Counted from the stretch's first letter, positions 17,977 to 29,548 are shown. The stretch: 64,000 nucleotides of DNA from Limosilactobacillus reuteri subsp. reuteri (GCF_000016825.1 NC_009513.1:116001-180000); one strand, 5' to 3'. Translations and numbers: made by a program. The notes: generated by a model from the sequence alone, not told the origin.

Positions 17977-18847
17977 AAAAGGTGGGCTTGGTCGAGGTAT
18001 TGAGGCCCTCTTTGCGGAAAATGAAGTAACTGAGCTTGCGGATGAAACGGTTCAAGATATCAAGTTATCGTTAATTCATCCTAATCCCTATCAACCACGG
18101 CGAACGTTTGATAAAGAGGCGTTGGCAGAGTTAGCTTCATCGATTGAAAAATCAGGGGTGTTTCAACCAATTATTCTGCGGCAAACGGATCCAAAAATTA
18201 ACCGTTATGAGCTAATCGCTGGGGAGCGGCGGTTTAGAGCTTCTAAGATCGCCAAACAGAAAACTATCCCAGCAATTGTGCGTAAGATGAGCGATGACCA
18301 GATGATGGAAATCGCGGTTCTCGAAAATCTTCAACGTGAAGACCTTACACCACTTGAAGAAGCGCAAGCCTATCAGATGTTAATGGATAAATTATCATTA
18401 ACGCAGGCACAGGTGGCAAGCAGATTAGGAAAGAGTCGGCCTTATATCGCCAATTACTTGCGGTTACTAGGTTTGCCAAAAGTGATCAAAGAGTTTCTTA
18501 ATACCGGTAAACTTTCTATGGGACAGGCACGAACAATTCTCGGTTTAAAAGATAAGTCAAAACTTGTTCCGCTTGCCCAACGAGCTGTCGGACAAAATCT
18601 TACAGTGCGACAATTGGAAGAGATTGTAACGCAGACTAATGGAACGGCCAAAAAGAAAGAAGAACGGCGGACGCAACGAAAACCAATCTATATTCGAGAA
18701 GCTGAATCACAGTTGCAGAGTAAATTTGGTACAAAAGTCGCTGTTGCGCAAAGTCGGAAAAAGGGCGCAGGAAAGATCGAAATACCTTATACATCGAATG
18801 AAGACTTTACTCGAATTCTTGAATTATTAAATATAAGCTTAGATTAA
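17963..18847 (+). CDS. parB: Chromosome partitioning protein ParB (Spo0J)
   Basis: A CTP-dependent sliding clamp that loads at parS sites and recruits SMC. The 294 residues contain the N-terminal GLGRGIEALF box, the LIHPNPYQPRR box, GERRFRA near residue 88, a central HTH (LTQAQVASRLGKSRPYIANY) near 145-164 and a C-terminal dimerisation region. Unlike Noc it lacks the N-terminal amphipathic helix. The start lies within the end of parA. No complete parS site is seen in the window. Confidence 0.95.
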   Translation: MAKNKKGGLGRGIEALFAENEVTELADETVQDIKLSLIHPNPYQPRRTFDKEALAELASSIEKSGVFQPIILRQTDPKINRYELIAGERRFRASKIAKQKTIPAIVRKMSDDQMMEIAVLENLQREDLTPLEEAQAYQMLMDKLSLTQAQVASRLGKSRPYIANYLRLLGLPKVIKEFLNTGKLSMGQARTILGLKDKSKLVPLAQRAVGQNLTVRQLEEIVTQTNGTAKKKEERRTQRKPIYIREAESQLQSKFGTKVAVAQSRKKGAGKIEIPYTSNEDFTRILELLNISLD

Positions 18848-18860
18848 GGAGGAATAACTC

Positions 18861-19058
18861 ATGGCAGCATATGATAAAGGTGACATTGTAATGATGAAAA
18901 AGGCTCACCCATGTGGAACTAACCGCTGGAAGATTACGCGAGTGGGTGCAGATATTAAAATTGAATGCCAAGGCTGTGGTCATATTGTCATGATGACCCG
19001 TCAGAAATTTGATAAGGGATTAAAAAAGGTTATCGAAAAAGCTAATCAAGCTGATTAA
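18861..19058 (+). CDS. DUF951 family small protein
   Basis: A 65-residue protein of unknown function. It starts with a conserved DIVMMKKAHPCGTNRW stretch and carries a CQGCGH pair of cysteines that, with the Cys in HPCG, could bind a metal. TAAGGAGG precedes ATG 18861, and it sits 13 bases after parB. Families like this commonly follow the parAB cluster and precede ychF in Firmicutes; no function is established by the sequence. Confidence 0.85.
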   Translation: MAAYDKGDIVMMKKAHPCGTNRWKITRVGADIKIECQGCGHIVMMTRQKFDKGLKKVIEKANQAD

Positions 19059-19141
19059 TATTTTTAATGATTGATGATCACAAATAACTAATTGTAGATT
19101 AAAATAATAAATGATTAATTGAAAGGGAAAGTGAACAATTT

Positions 19142-20239
19142 ATGTCATTAACTGCAGGAATCGTTGGTTTGCCAAACGTTGGTAAGTCAACACTTTTTAA
19201 CGCAATTACTAAAGCTGGTGCCGAAATGGCTAACTACCCATTCGCAACAATTGACCCCAATGTGGGGATGGTTGAAGTTCCAGATAGTCGACTTGACCGG
19301 ATCCAGGAATTAATTCCAGCGAAGAAGATCGTCCCAACTACCTTTGAATTTACCGATATTGCTGGAATTGTTAAGGGTGCTAGTAAAGGTGAAGGACTAG
19401 GAAACAAGTTCTTGGAAAATATTCGTCAAACAGACGCAATTGTTCATGTTGTGCGGGCATTTGATGATAATGATATTACTAGTGTTTCTGGTAAAGTGGA
19501 CCCAATTGAAGATATCGATACTATCAACTTGGAATTAGTAATGGCGGACTTAGATGCTGTTAATAAGCGCTTGGCAAAAGTACAGCGGGCTGCTAAGGGT
19601 CGTGATAAGGATGCTTTGGCAGAATTAGAAGTGCTCAATAAGATTAAGCCAGTTCTTGAAGATGGCAAGAGTGTTCGCTCAATTGACTTTAGTGATGATG
19701 AACAAAAGATTGTCAAAGGGCTGTTCTTATTAACAAGTAAACCAGTCTTATACGTTGCTAACATTGCTGAAGAAGATATGGCAGATCCAGATAGCAACAA
19801 ATACATGGATGCAATTAAAGAACATGTAAAAGATGACGGAGAAGTTATTGGCGTTGCAGCAGCTGCTGAAGAACAAATTGCCGAAATGGATGAAGCAGAT
19901 AAAGCGGATTTCCTTGAAATGGAAGGCGTTACTGAACCGGGGTTGAACCGGTTAATTCGGGCAGCCTACAAGCTCTTAGGTCTTGAAACATTCTTTACTG
20001 CTGGTGGTCCTGAAACGCGGGCCTGGACTTACAAGAAGGGTACAAAGGCTCCACAAGCAGCAGGAATTATTCACTCTGATTTCGAACGAGGATTTATCCG
20101 AGCAGAAGTAATGAGCTTTGAAGATCTTGATGAATTAGGTTCTGAATCAGCAGTAAAGGAAGCGGGGAAGCTCCGTCTTGAAGGAAAAGATTATGTAATG
20201 CAAGATGGGGATATTGTTGAATTCCGGTTCAACGTTTAA
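19142..20239 (+). CDS. ychF: Redox-regulated ATPase YchF
   Basis: An Obg-family P-loop protein of 365 residues that hydrolyses ATP rather than GTP and associates with ribosomes. It has the G1 motif GLPNVGKST (about 8-16), a G3 region DIAGIVKGASKGEGLGN, the nonstandard NIAEED at the G4 position and a C-terminal TGS-like domain (FFTAGGPETRAWTYKKG ... GDIVEFRFNV). Length and motifs are typical of the family. Confidence 0.95.
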   Translation: MSLTAGIVGLPNVGKSTLFNAITKAGAEMANYPFATIDPNVGMVEVPDSRLDRIQELIPAKKIVPTTFEFTDIAGIVKGASKGEGLGNKFLENIRQTDAIVHVVRAFDDNDITSVSGKVDPIEDIDTINLELVMADLDAVNKRLAKVQRAAKGRDKDALAELEVLNKIKPVLEDGKSVRSIDFSDDEQKIVKGLFLLTSKPVLYVANIAEEDMADPDSNKYMDAIKEHVKDDGEVIGVAAAAEEQIAEMDEADKADFLEMEGVTEPGLNRLIRAAYKLLGLETFFTAGGPETRAWTYKKGTKAPQAAGIIHSDFERGFIRAEVMSFEDLDELGSESAVKEAGKLRLEGKDYVMQDGDIVEFRFNV

Positions 20240-20271
20240 ACCTCTGAAGCTAAGAGAGGAGTAGTTTTATA

Positions 20272-21042
20272 GTGAGTGAAGAACAACCACGGAATGCACA
20301 AGCTGGTCAACGTCAAAAACAATTAGAAAAAGAACGGCGGCAAGCGAATGGAAATGCTTTTAGCAACTATGATCTAACACGAAAAAATGAAGATTTTATG
20401 TATCAATTAAATAAACAGTTGGATCGTCTCGGTGTTCCTTCAGATAAGAAAGACTCGATGCTAAAGGAAACCATTGATAAATTGCTAGCAGGACAAAAGA
20501 AGGGGCAAACTGCGCGGGCATTATTTGGTACGCCAACCGAATATGCTAAAGAATTGAAGAACCCAAAGCCAACTCCTGCTGAAGCAAGTAAGCAATCAAT
20601 TAAGTTGTTAGCAATTGATAATATGCTGATTTTCTTGAGTATCTTTACTTTTATGTTTGGCTTAATGTTCTGGTTATCACCAGCTGCAATGCAAACAAAG
20701 AATGCTGGAAGCAGTGGTATTACTGCAATCTTAATCGTGGCGATCACTGGAGGATTGATTTTTGGTTATGTGGCTACCCAAGTTCAACCGCAAATTGATA
20801 AGAACGGTAAGCGGGTAAGTAAGAAGCCATTATGGCAACGAATCCTTTTGATAGTTGCTGGATTAGCAGCTTGGTTGATTATTTACATGCTTGTAAGTAT
20901 GTTGCCAAATGTAATCAACCCACGACTTAATCCATGGGTCTACATTGGCATTGGGGTTATTACTTTCATTGGGGATATGTACTTCAGGTCCAAATTCCAT
21001 GTTACAGGTTCCCTTTACGGTAATCGTGCGCCACGACGTTAA
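20272..21042 (+). CDS. DUF1129 family membrane protein
   Basis: A 256-residue protein with a hydrophilic N-terminal half that resembles DUF1129 (YDLTRKNEDFMYQLNKQLD .. LLAGQKKGQTARALFG) followed by about four transmembrane segments (from about residue 115 on). It starts with GTG at 20272, preceded by AGAGAGGAG. It follows ychF closely and is probably cotranscribed. The function is unknown. Confidence 0.8.
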   Translation: MSEEQPRNAQAGQRQKQLEKERRQANGNAFSNYDLTRKNEDFMYQLNKQLDRLGVPSDKKDSMLKETIDKLLAGQKKGQTARALFGTPTEYAKELKNPKPTPAEASKQSIKLLAIDNMLIFLSIFTFMFGLMFWLSPAAMQTKNAGSSGITAILIVAITGGLIFGYVATQVQPQIDKNGKRVSKKPLWQRILLIVAGLAAWLIIYMLVSMLPNVINPRLNPWVYIGIGVITFIGDMYFRSKFHVTGSLYGNRAPRR

Positions 21043-21098
21043 CCAGCAAATAGTCTTAACAACGGAACTATTTTCCAGGGTATCTTTAAAATAACTGA

Positions 21099-21142
21099 GA
21101 GTGAGAAAAGGCAAAAGTTTTTTCTCACTCTTTTCTTTTTGC
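21099..21142 (+). terminator. Terminator after the DUF1129 gene
   Basis: AGAGTGAGAAAA pairs perfectly with TTTTCTCACTCT, then TTTTCTTTTT. Confidence 0.8.
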
Positions 21143-21172
21143 TCTTTTTTGAAATAAATTTCTGAAAATCTA

Positions 21173-21230
21173 TGGACAAATGTTCAATAGATTGTTAAGA
21201 TATAAACGTAATCTTATGAAAACGCATTCA
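21173..21230 (+). promoter_or_regulatory. deo operon promoter with DeoR-like operator and CRE
   Basis: TGGACA (21173-21178) and TAAGAT (21196-21201), 17 bases apart, form the promoter. Its -35 is one arm of the inverted repeat TGGACA-AA-TGTTCA (21173-21186), close to the half-site TTGAACA known for the Bacillus DeoR operator. TGAAAACGCATTCA (21217-21230), just downstream, fits the core CRE consensus fully. The layout suggests repression by the SorC/DeoR-type regulator at 25343 plus CcpA repression. Confidence 0.65.
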
Positions 21231-21254
21231 AAGTTGAGAGGAGATCATATTATT

Positions 21255-21929
21255 ATGAAGTTAACGCAAGCACAATTAGCAAAATACATGGATCACACAA
21301 TGCTTAAACCAGAAGCTACTCCAGAGATGATTGATAAGACAGTTGAAGAAGCTCGGAAATACAACACAGCTTCAGTTTGTATCAATCCTTACTGGGTTAA
21401 GCGAGTTCATGAAGGATTAGAAGGTACTGACATTAACACTTGTACAGTTATTGGCTTCCCTCTCGGTGCAACTTCAACAGAAAGCAAAGTTTTTGAAACT
21501 AAGCAAGCAATTGAAGATGGCGCCGATGAAATTGATATGGTTATTAATATCGGTGAATTAAAAGCGGAAAATGATGATGCAGTTGTTGCTGATATTAAGG
21601 CGGTTGCTGATGCTACTCACGAAAAGGGTAAACTTCTTAAAGTTATTATTGAAAATGCTCTTCTTACTGATGAAGAAAAAGCACGTGCAAGTAAGCTTAC
21701 TGTAAAAGGCGATGCTGACTTTGTTAAGACTTCAACTGGTTTTTTAACTTCAGGAGCTAAGGTAGAAGACGTTAAGATTATGCGTGAAGCAGTTGGACCA
21801 GACTTTAAGATTAAGGCAGCTGGTGGAATTCACAGCCTTCAAGAAGCTTACGATATGATTGAAGCTGGTGCTAACCGTTTAGGTGTTTCCGCTTCTGTTC
21901 AAATCTTAGAAGAAGCCGCAAAACAATAA
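21255..21929 (+). CDS. deoC: Deoxyribose-phosphate aldolase
   Basis: Cleaves 2-deoxyribose-5-phosphate to acetaldehyde and glyceraldehyde-3-phosphate, the last step of deoxynucleoside catabolism. The protein is 224 residues. The Schiff-base lysine lies in the VKTSTGF motif near residue 157, and a second catalytic lysine in [16 protein letters not shown] and ATG 21255 fix the start; a longer reading from 21180 would overlap the promoter. First gene of deoC-deoB-pdp-deoD. Confidence 0.95.
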   Translation: MKLTQAQLAKYMDHTMLKPEATPEMIDKTVEEARKYNTASVCINPYWVKRVHEGLEGTDINTCTVIGFPLGATSTESKVFETKQAIEDGADEIDMVINIGELKAENDDAVVADIKAVADATHEKGKLLKVIIENALLTDEEKARASKLTVKGDADFVKTSTGFLTSGAKVEDVKIMREAVGPDFKIKAAGGIHSLQEAYDMIEAGANRLGVSASVQILEEAAKQ

Positions 21930-21981
21930 GAATAAAGTTTAATTACTAATCTTAATTTACAGAAATAGGAGGAGTCAGAAA

Positions 21982-23175
21982 ATGTCATATAAACGTGTTT
22001 TTGTTATTGTAATGGACTCAGTTGGTACAGGTGCCGCTCATGACGCCGCAAAGTTTGATGATGTTGGATCAGATACGCTTGGCCACGTTGGTGAGTATTA
22101 CAAGGGTGCCTTGAAGCTACCAAACCTTGGTAAATTAGGGATTAGTAATTTGCGCGATACTCCGATTGAAGGGGTTCCAGTTGCTGATCCAGCTATTGGT
22201 GATTACGGTAAGATGGAAGAAATTTCTGCCGGAAAAGATAGTATGGATGGTCACTGGGAAATGATGGGTTTACCAGTAATGAAGCCATTGTCAACGTTCC
22301 CTAATGGTTTTCCACAAGAAATTGTTGATAAGCTTGAAAAATTCTCAGGACGAAAGGTTATTGTTAACAAGCCATACTCAGGAACAGAAGTAATTCATGA
22401 CTATGGTGAACGTCAAATGGAGACCGGAGAATTAATTCTCTACACGTCTGGTGATTCAGTAATGCAGATTGCTGCTCATGAAGATGTTATTCCTGTTGAG
22501 GAACTCTACAAGATTTGTGAATATGCCCGGACACTTGTTAATGGTCCAGAATATACTGTTGGTCGGATTATTGCCCGTCCATATGTTGGTCCCGATAAAG
22601 ATCACTTTACCCGGACTGCTAATCGACATGACTTTAGTTTGAAGCCAATTGGTGAGACTGATATGGATCGTCTTCGTGCAGCAGGGTACGATGTAATTGG
22701 TGTTGGTAAGATTAATGATATCTTCTCTGGTGAAGGGATCGATAAAGGATACCATAACGAAAGCAACATGGACGGAATGGATCATGTTGATGAAGTAATG
22801 AAGCAAGACTTTACTGGTTTCTGTTTCACAAACTTGGTCGATTTTGACGCAATGTATGGTCACCGTCGTAATCCAAAGGGCTTTGGTCAAGCATTAATGG
22901 ACTTTGATAAGCGTTTAGGCAATGTTCTTGATGAAATGAAGCCAGATGATCTTTTGATGATAACTGCTGATCACGGTAATGACCCTGGCTTTAAGGGAAC
23001 TGATCATACACGTGAAAATGTTCCATTGTTGGTTTACTCTCCTTCAATGAACAAGCCAAATCAATCCCTTGGGGTGCGGAAGACATTCTCAGACCTTGGT
23101 GCAACTATCTTAGAGAACTTTAACGTTGAACCAGTAAAAGGTACCAGCTTCTACAAGGAAATTAGTAACGATTAA
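21982..23175 (+). CDS. deoB: Phosphopentomutase
   Basis: Interconverts (deoxy)ribose-1-phosphate and -5-phosphate, linking the phosphorylases to DeoC. The 397-residue alkaline-phosphatase-superfamily enzyme has metal-binding motifs near both ends ([37 protein letters not shown] and TDHTRE). TAGGAGG lies before ATG 21982, about 50 bases after deoC, within the deo operon. Confidence 0.96.
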   Translation: MSYKRVFVIVMDSVGTGAAHDAAKFDDVGSDTLGHVGEYYKGALKLPNLGKLGISNLRDTPIEGVPVADPAIGDYGKMEEISAGKDSMDGHWEMMGLPVMKPLSTFPNGFPQEIVDKLEKFSGRKVIVNKPYSGTEVIHDYGERQMETGELILYTSGDSVMQIAAHEDVIPVEELYKICEYARTLVNGPEYTVGRIIARPYVGPDKDHFTRTANRHDFSLKPIGETDMDRLRAAGYDVIGVGKINDIFSGEGIDKGYHNESNMDGMDHVDEVMKQDFTGFCFTNLVDFDAMYGHRRNPKGFGQALMDFDKRLGNVLDEMKPDDLLMITADHGNDPGFKGTDHTRENVPLLVYSPSMNKPNQSLGVRKTFSDLGATILENFNVEPVKGTSFYKEISND

Positions 23176-23203
23176 GATTAATTAAGGAAAGGGGCGAAAC
23201 ACG

Positions 23204-24502
23204 ATGCGAATGGTTGATATCATTGACACCAAGAGAAATGGCGGCGTTCTGAGTGATGAGCAATTACAATTCTTTGTTGATGGCGTCGTTAATGGAACGA
23301 TTCCTGACTATCAAATCAGTGCTCTCCTTATGGCAATCTACTTCCAGGATATGACCAAAGAAGAACAGACGAGCCTAACAATGAAGATGATGGAGTCTGG
23401 TGAACGATTAGATTTGAGCCGAATCCCTGGAATTAAGGTTGATAAACATTCAACGGGTGGTGTTGGTGATAAAGTGAGTCTGCCACTTGCAGCAATGGTC
23501 GCCGCTACAGGAATTCCGGTTCCAATGATTTCAGGTCGTGGCCTTGGTCATACAGGAGGCACGCTTGACAAGTTAGAAGCGATTCCAGGATTTCGGGTAG
23601 AACTTTCCGAAGATGAGTTCATTAATCAAGTTGCCAAAGAAAAATTAGCAATTGTAGGTGCGACTGGTGAGGTTGCGCCAGCGGATAAGAAGATTTATGG
23701 ATTACGGGATGTTACTGACACTGTTGACTCAATTCCGTTAATTGCTAGTTCAATTATGAGTAAGAAGATTGCTTCTGGAACAGATGCGCTTGTAATTGAT
23801 GTTAAAACTGGTACTGGTGCCTTTATGAAGACCCTTGATCAATCAAGACTACTGGCTAAAGCGTTAGTTGAGATTGGTAAACAAGCAGGATTAAAGTGCA
23901 TGGCAGTAATCTCAGATATGAACCAGCCACTTGGAAATAAAATTGGTAATGCCCTTGAAATTGAAGAATCAATTGATGTCTTAAAAGGAAAGGGACCAAA
24001 AGATCTTACTGAATTAGTTTTGACGCTTGGTAGTTATATGGTTGTAATGGGTGAAAAAGCACAAAACACTACTGAAGCACGAAAGATGTTAGAGCAAACT
24101 ATTCAGGATGGATCAGCCTTTGAACGGTTTGCAGCAATGATAAAAGCACAAGGTGGAGATCCAGCTGTTGTTGATAACTATCAATTAATGCCGCAAGCTA
24201 AATATAAGATTCCGTTCAAAGCTGATCGGGATGGAGTATTGACAAAGCTTTCAGCGGATGAAGTTGGAACTGCCAGCATGTTATTAGGCGGAGGCCGTCA
24301 AAAGGCAGATGATGCCCTTGATTATAGTGTAGGAATTGAATTACACCATAAGCTGGGTGATTACGTTAAAGATGGCGAACCAATTTTAACAATCTATAGT
24401 AACCGCCAAGAAATTCCAGATATAGAACAGTTGCTAAGAGAAAGTATTAAAATTAGCGATGATGGCAAAGTACCAACGTTAATTCATGAAATTATTGAAT
24501 AA
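23204..24502 (+). CDS. pdp: Pyrimidine-nucleoside phosphorylase
   Basis: Phosphorolyses uridine, thymidine and deoxyuridine. The 432 residues carry the family's glycine-rich phosphate-binding segment [13 protein letters not shown] (about 81-93) and [15 protein letters not shown]. The N-terminus MRMVDIID matches Bacillus-type Pdp, which supports the ATG at 23204 rather than the ATG two codons later. Third gene of the deo operon. It could be a thymidine-specific enzyme, but the Bacillus-like features favour broad pyrimidine specificity. Confidence 0.93.
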   Translation: MRMVDIIDTKRNGGVLSDEQLQFFVDGVVNGTIPDYQISALLMAIYFQDMTKEEQTSLTMKMMESGERLDLSRIPGIKVDKHSTGGVGDKVSLPLAAMVAATGIPVPMISGRGLGHTGGTLDKLEAIPGFRVELSEDEFINQVAKEKLAIVGATGEVAPADKKIYGLRDVTDTVDSIPLIASSIMSKKIASGTDALVIDVKTGTGAFMKTLDQSRLLAKALVEIGKQAGLKCMAVISDMNQPLGNKIGNALEIEESIDVLKGKGPKDLTELVLTLGSYMVVMGEKAQNTTEARKMLEQTIQDGSAFERFAAMIKAQGGDPAVVDNYQLMPQAKYKIPFKADRDGVLTKLSADEVGTASMLLGGGRQKADDALDYSVGIELHHKLGDYVKDGEPILTIYSNRQEIPDIEQLLRESIKISDDGKVPTLIHEIIE

Positions 24503-24522
24503 AGAGACAGGAGGATATTTCA

Positions 24523-25233
24523 ATGAGTACACATATTAATGCAAAAATGGGTGACTACGCAGACACTGTATTACTTCCGGGGGATCCGCTGCGTGCAAAA
24601 TATATTGCAGAAAACTTCTTGGAAAATGTTAAACAAGTAAATTCAGTCCGGAATGCCTTTGGTTATACTGGTGAATATAAGGGTCATCGTATTTCAGTAC
24701 AAGGATCTGGGATGGGAATTCCTTCGATGTCAATTTATATTAATGAGTTAGTACGCGAATTTGGTGTTAAAACCATTATCCGGGTTGGTTCTTGTGGCGG
24801 AATTGCTCCAGATGTTCATGTTCGCGATGTTCTTCTTGCCCAAGGTTCTTCAACCGATTCAGCAGTAACGGTAAATACATTTGGACCAGGATTCCATTAC
24901 GCACCATTAGCTGATTTCAAGTTGTTAGATACTGCCTATCATGTAGCTGGTAAATTAGGTATTGAAACAAAAGTTGGAGATATCTTTGCTGCCGATCGTT
25001 TTTACAATGATGAGCTTGATATGGAAAAGCTTCGTGACTATGGAATTTTAGGAACAGAAATGGAATCTGCCGGACTTTACTTGTTAGCGGCTAAGCTTCA
25101 TTTCCGGGCACTTTCAGTTTTGACTGTTAGTGACTTAATCTTTGGTGACGAAAAAGCAACTGCTGAAGAACGTGAACGAACATTTAATGATATGATTAAT
25201 ATTTCGCTTGAAACGGCGATTGCTGGAAAGTAG
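24523..25233 (+). CDS. deoD: Purine-nucleoside phosphorylase, DeoD type
   Basis: Phosphorolyses purine (deoxy)nucleosides to base and pentose-1-phosphate. The 236-residue protein is the hexameric bacterial type: phosphate-binding [16 protein letters not shown] near residues 17-32, RVGSCGGI near 87-94, the EMESAGLY substrate pocket and the catalytic Asp in [15 protein letters not shown] precedes ATG 24523. It completes the deo operon before a strong terminator. Confidence 0.96.
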   Translation: MSTHINAKMGDYADTVLLPGDPLRAKYIAENFLENVKQVNSVRNAFGYTGEYKGHRISVQGSGMGIPSMSIYINELVREFGVKTIIRVGSCGGIAPDVHVRDVLLAQGSSTDSAVTVNTFGPGFHYAPLADFKLLDTAYHVAGKLGIETKVGDIFAADRFYNDELDMEKLRDYGILGTEMESAGLYLLAAKLHFRALSVLTVSDLIFGDEKATAEERERTFNDMINISLETAIAGK

Positions 25234-25287
25234 CTTCTTGCATAGGTTAGAGAATGCATTTTATAATAAAATGTGGTTTAGATAATG

Positions 25288-25320
25288 AAAGAGACTGAGG
25301 TAATGCCCAGTCTCTTTTAA
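25288..25320 (+). terminator. Terminator of the deo operon
   Basis: AAAGAGACTG pairs perfectly with CAGTCTCTTT across a 10-base loop, followed by Ts. It separates the regulator gene from the enzyme genes. Confidence 0.8.
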
Positions 25321-25342
25321 TATGGGAAAGGAGGGGGATTAG

Positions 25343-26275
25343 ATGGATGATAAAAATAAGATTGAATTAGCGCTAAAAGTAGCAACCTTATATTATCGTG
25401 ATGGATGGAACCAAAGCGATATTGCAACTGAACTAAATATTTCCCGGGCAACAGTGTCACGATTATTACAATTTGGTCGGGATCGAGGATTAGTAACCAT
25501 TAAAATTCATAATCCAGTTGCTCCGCTTCACCAGTTGGAAGTGGACTTGCTCGCTAAATATCCATCATTGCATAAAATTATTATTGTTCCAGGCACGGAT
25601 GATCCACTTGAAGAAGTTGGTGCAGCGGGTGCTAAATATATCGAACAAGTCGTAGAAGATAAAGATATTATTGGATTAGGCTGGGGAAAAACCGTCTATC
25701 AAGTAGGATTGCATTTGAAACCTAAAGACGTTACTGATATTACTGTTGTTCAAATGAAAGGCAGTATGGCAAATACTAATACGCGAAATTATGCGTTTGA
25801 AACGGTTAATATCTTTGCGAATGCTTTTAATACCGTTCCCCAGTATTTGCCGTTACCAGTTATCTTTGATCATGCAAAGACACGTGAATTAGTTGCTAAT
25901 GATACCCACATCAAACATATTTTGAAATTAGGGGAGCAGTCTAATATCGCTGTTTTCACAGTGGGAACAGTACGTGACTCAGCATTGTTATTTAAATTAG
26001 GTTACTTCACCAAGCAGGAGCAATTAACATTACAACATGAGGCGGTAGGGGATGTTTTCTCTCGTTTCATTGATAGTAAGGGTCAGATAGTAAATGAAGA
26101 TATCAATCAACGAACAATTGGAATTGCACTTCCTGAGTTGCAAAAGAAAAAACACAGCATTTTAGTGGCGGCAAATGTTGCTAAAGTACCAGCAGTACAT
26201 GGTGTTTTGAGTGCTGGGTATGCGAATACATTGGTTATTGATCAAGAGAGTGCAAATAGTCTAGTTGATTTTTAA
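25343..26275 (+). CDS. deoR: SorC/DeoR-type transcriptional regulator of deoxynucleoside catabolism
   Basis: The 310-residue regulator has an N-terminal HTH (NQSDIATELNISRATVSRLLQ, about residues 27-47) and a C-terminal sugar-phosphate-binding SorC-like domain (ELQKKKHSILVAANVAKVPAV..). This is the Bacillus subtilis DeoR architecture, distinct from E. coli DeoR. In Bacillus it represses dra-nupC-pdp and is released by deoxyribose-5-phosphate. Here it follows deoD behind a terminator, and an operator-like repeat lies before deoC. AAGGAGG is upstream of ATG 25343. Confidence 0.85.
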   Translation: MDDKNKIELALKVATLYYRDGWNQSDIATELNISRATVSRLLQFGRDRGLVTIKIHNPVAPLHQLEVDLLAKYPSLHKIIIVPGTDDPLEEVGAAGAKYIEQVVEDKDIIGLGWGKTVYQVGLHLKPKDVTDITVVQMKGSMANTNTRNYAFETVNIFANAFNTVPQYLPLPVIFDHAKTRELVANDTHIKHILKLGEQSNIAVFTVGTVRDSALLFKLGYFTKQEQLTLQHEAVGDVFSRFIDSKGQIVNEDINQRTIGIALPELQKKKHSILVAANVAKVPAVHGVLSAGYANTLVIDQESANSLVDF

Positions 26276-26300
26276 ATTAATTTAAATTTTTAGATTGACC

Positions 26301-26330
26301 TCAGTGCGAAATCCTAGTAGAGTATACCTA
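26301..26330 (+). promoter_or_regulatory. Putative promoter of guaB
   Basis: TTGACC in TTAGATTGACC and a TAGAGT about 17 bases downstream resemble sigma-A elements immediately before guaB. No purine riboswitch aptamer is seen here. Confidence 0.35.
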
Positions 26331-26331
26331 A

Positions 26332-27501
<1,170 letters not shown>

Positions 27502-27514
27502 TTAATTCAATAAG

Positions 27515-27562
27515 GAACTGCTATGGCTTTATTCGTGAAGATATAGTCACAGCAGTTTTTAT
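27515..27562 (+). terminator. Terminator after guaB
   Basis: AACTGCT (27516-27522) pairs with AGCAGTT (27551-27557), extended by further pairs, followed by TTTATTT. Confidence 0.65.
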
Positions 27563-27681
27563 TTCCCGAGAAATAATGGAGGGTAAACTTTTTGTTAAGG
27601 CTATCCTAGAATGATCGCTTTTTTCGCATAGTTAGTTATAATATTCAATAGGATATTATGCTGTAAAAAGGAGTACCTCTT

Positions 27682-28371
27682 ATGAAAATTCTAGTTGTTG
27701 ATGATGATAAAGAAATTGTTCAATTACTTGAAATTTACATCCGAAATGAAGGATATGAGCCAATTTCTGCTTACGACGGAAAAGAAGCATTGACAAAGCT
27801 AAATACTAATCCTGATATCGGTCTGATTATTCTTGACTTAATGATGCCAGAAATCGATGGAATGGATGTAATTAAGCGGGTGCGGAAAGATTCTGATATT
27901 CCAATTTTAGTGCTTTCAGCTAAGACGGCAGATATGGATAAGATACAAGGTCTAATCACTGGGGCGGATGATTATGTTACTAAGCCATTTAATCCGCTTG
28001 AAGTAATGGCACGAGTTAAATCATTACTTCGTCGGAGCCAAGGAGAAGTGACAAATGATCAACCAGATATTCTTAATGTTGGTCCATTATTAATCAATAA
28101 AGATTCTCACGAGGTTAAGACGATTAAAGGGGATGTAATTCAATTAACAGCCCTTGAATTTGGTATCTTATACTTACTTGCCAGTCACCCTAATCGTGTT
28201 TTCTCAGCAGATGACATTTTTGAGCGGGTATGGCAACAAGAAAGTGTCGTATCAGCTAAAACAGTCATGGTTCACGTGAGTCATTTGCGGGATAAAATTG
28301 AAGAAGCAACTAACGGTGAAAAGGTTATTCAAACTGTGTGGGGTGTTGGTTATAAGGTGGAAGACCACTAA
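27682..28371 (+). CDS. OmpR/PhoB-family response regulator
   Basis: Two-component response regulator, 229 residues. The receiver domain (1-115) has acidic residues DDD at 7-9, the phospho-acceptor Asp52 in LIILDLMMP and DDYVTKPF with the conserved Lys. The C-terminal winged-helix DNA-binding domain follows (LTALEFGILYLLASHPNRVFS .. VHVSHLRDKIE). The histidine kinase gene follows after 31 bases, so they form a pair. Target genes and signal cannot be deduced from the sequence. Confidence 0.93.
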   Translation: MKILVVDDDKEIVQLLEIYIRNEGYEPISAYDGKEALTKLNTNPDIGLIILDLMMPEIDGMDVIKRVRKDSDIPILVLSAKTADMDKIQGLITGADDYVTKPFNPLEVMARVKSLLRRSQGEVTNDQPDILNVGPLLINKDSHEVKTIKGDVIQLTALEFGILYLLASHPNRVFSADDIFERVWQQESVVSAKTVMVHVSHLRDKIEEATNGEKVIQTVWGVGYKVEDH

Positions 28372-28402
28372 AGCCTAGCCTTAATGATGTGGAGGAAAAA
28401 TT

Positions 28403-29548
28403 GTGAAGTTAACGGGGCGTGAAAAGAGTTCGCTTATTTTAGAAGGGGTAGTAACGGTTATCTTATTGTTATTGCTGAACATGGCGATTATCGTAATTAT
28501 TCAAGATGCCATTCAGTCAAATCCGGGAGTAACCAATGGAATCTTTATGATTAAGCAATCATTGAAGATTGGCCCGCTTCAAGCACAAATATGGAGCTAT
28601 CAGCGGATCTTAATTGCCTTTTTAGTAATTATTGATGTGTGGGTAGTATGGTGGCGATTACGTCGTCGGTACCACCTTTATCAAATGGATCATATTATCG
28701 CGGAATTACACTATATTGCGCAGGGACATTTGGATCATCGAATTCCGTTTCGGCTAAAAGGGAATCAACAGCATGTTATTACTAGTGTAAATGCATTAGT
28801 TGATAGCGCGGTGCGGTCGATGGATGATGAACGGAAGATTGAAAAGTCAAAAGATGAGCTGATTACTAATGTGAGCCATGATTTACGGACGCCATTGACT
28901 AGTATTATTGGCTACTTGGGATTGATTGAAGATAAGCAGTATCGTAGTGAGGAAGATATTCTAAAATATACCCATACTGCTTATGAGAAAGCTAAGCAAA
29001 TGAAGACCTTGGTGGATGATTTGTTTGAATATACAAAAGTTCAGCAACATGGGGCACCAGTAAATATTATGAAAATCGATCTTAACCAGTTAATTGAACA
29101 GTTAACGGCAAGTTTTGAATTAGAAGCCCAGCATCGCGGAATTGAAATTACTTCCTCAGTTATCCCTAATCCTTTAATGATTGAGGCGGATCCGGAGAAG
29201 CTTGGGCGGGTTTTTAATAATTTAGTTTCAAATGCCTTTAAATACGGCAATGGTGCAAGTTACATTCGGATCAATGCCCGGCAAGAAAATGATATGGTGG
29301 TCGTCAAAGTTGCTAATGATGGTACACCAATTCCTGAAAAAGCACTTGACCACCTATTTGAGCGTTTCTACCGCGCAGAAGCTTCCCGTTCACGAGCTAC
29401 TGGTGGAACGGGATTAGGTTTAGCGATTGTCAAAAGCATTGTTGATCTTCATCATGGGAGCGTCAAGGTTACTTCAACTGAAGACGAAACAGCATTTATT
29501 GTCACATTACCTTTAAAACAAGAAGTTAAAGAAAACAAGCAAAAATGA
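28403..29548 (+). CDS. Sensor histidine kinase
   Basis: Membrane sensor kinase, 381 residues, beginning at GTG 28403 behind GTGGAGG. Two transmembrane segments (about 13-34 and 66-84) flank a short extracellular loop of about 30 residues, so signal sensing may be in or at the membrane. HAMP-like residues follow, then the H box NVSHDLRTPLTS with phospho-accepting His159, the N box NLVSNAFKYGN and G boxes (GGTGLGLAIVK). It resembles VanS-like/YkoH-like kinases of Firmicutes without a clear assignment. A terminator follows directly. Confidence 0.92.
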   Translation: MKLTGREKSSLILEGVVTVILLLLLNMAIIVIIQDAIQSNPGVTNGIFMIKQSLKIGPLQAQIWSYQRILIAFLVIIDVWVVWWRLRRRYHLYQMDHIIAELHYIAQGHLDHRIPFRLKGNQQHVITSVNALVDSAVRSMDDERKIEKSKDELITNVSHDLRTPLTSIIGYLGLIEDKQYRSEEDILKYTHTAYEKAKQMKTLVDDLFEYTKVQQHGAPVNIMKIDLNQLIEQLTASFELEAQHRGIEITSSVIPNPLMIEADPEKLGRVFNNLVSNAFKYGNGASYIRINARQENDMVVVKVANDGTPIPEKALDHLFERFYRAEASRSRATGGTGLGLAIVKSIVDLHHGSVKVTSTEDETAFIVTLPLKQEVKENKQK

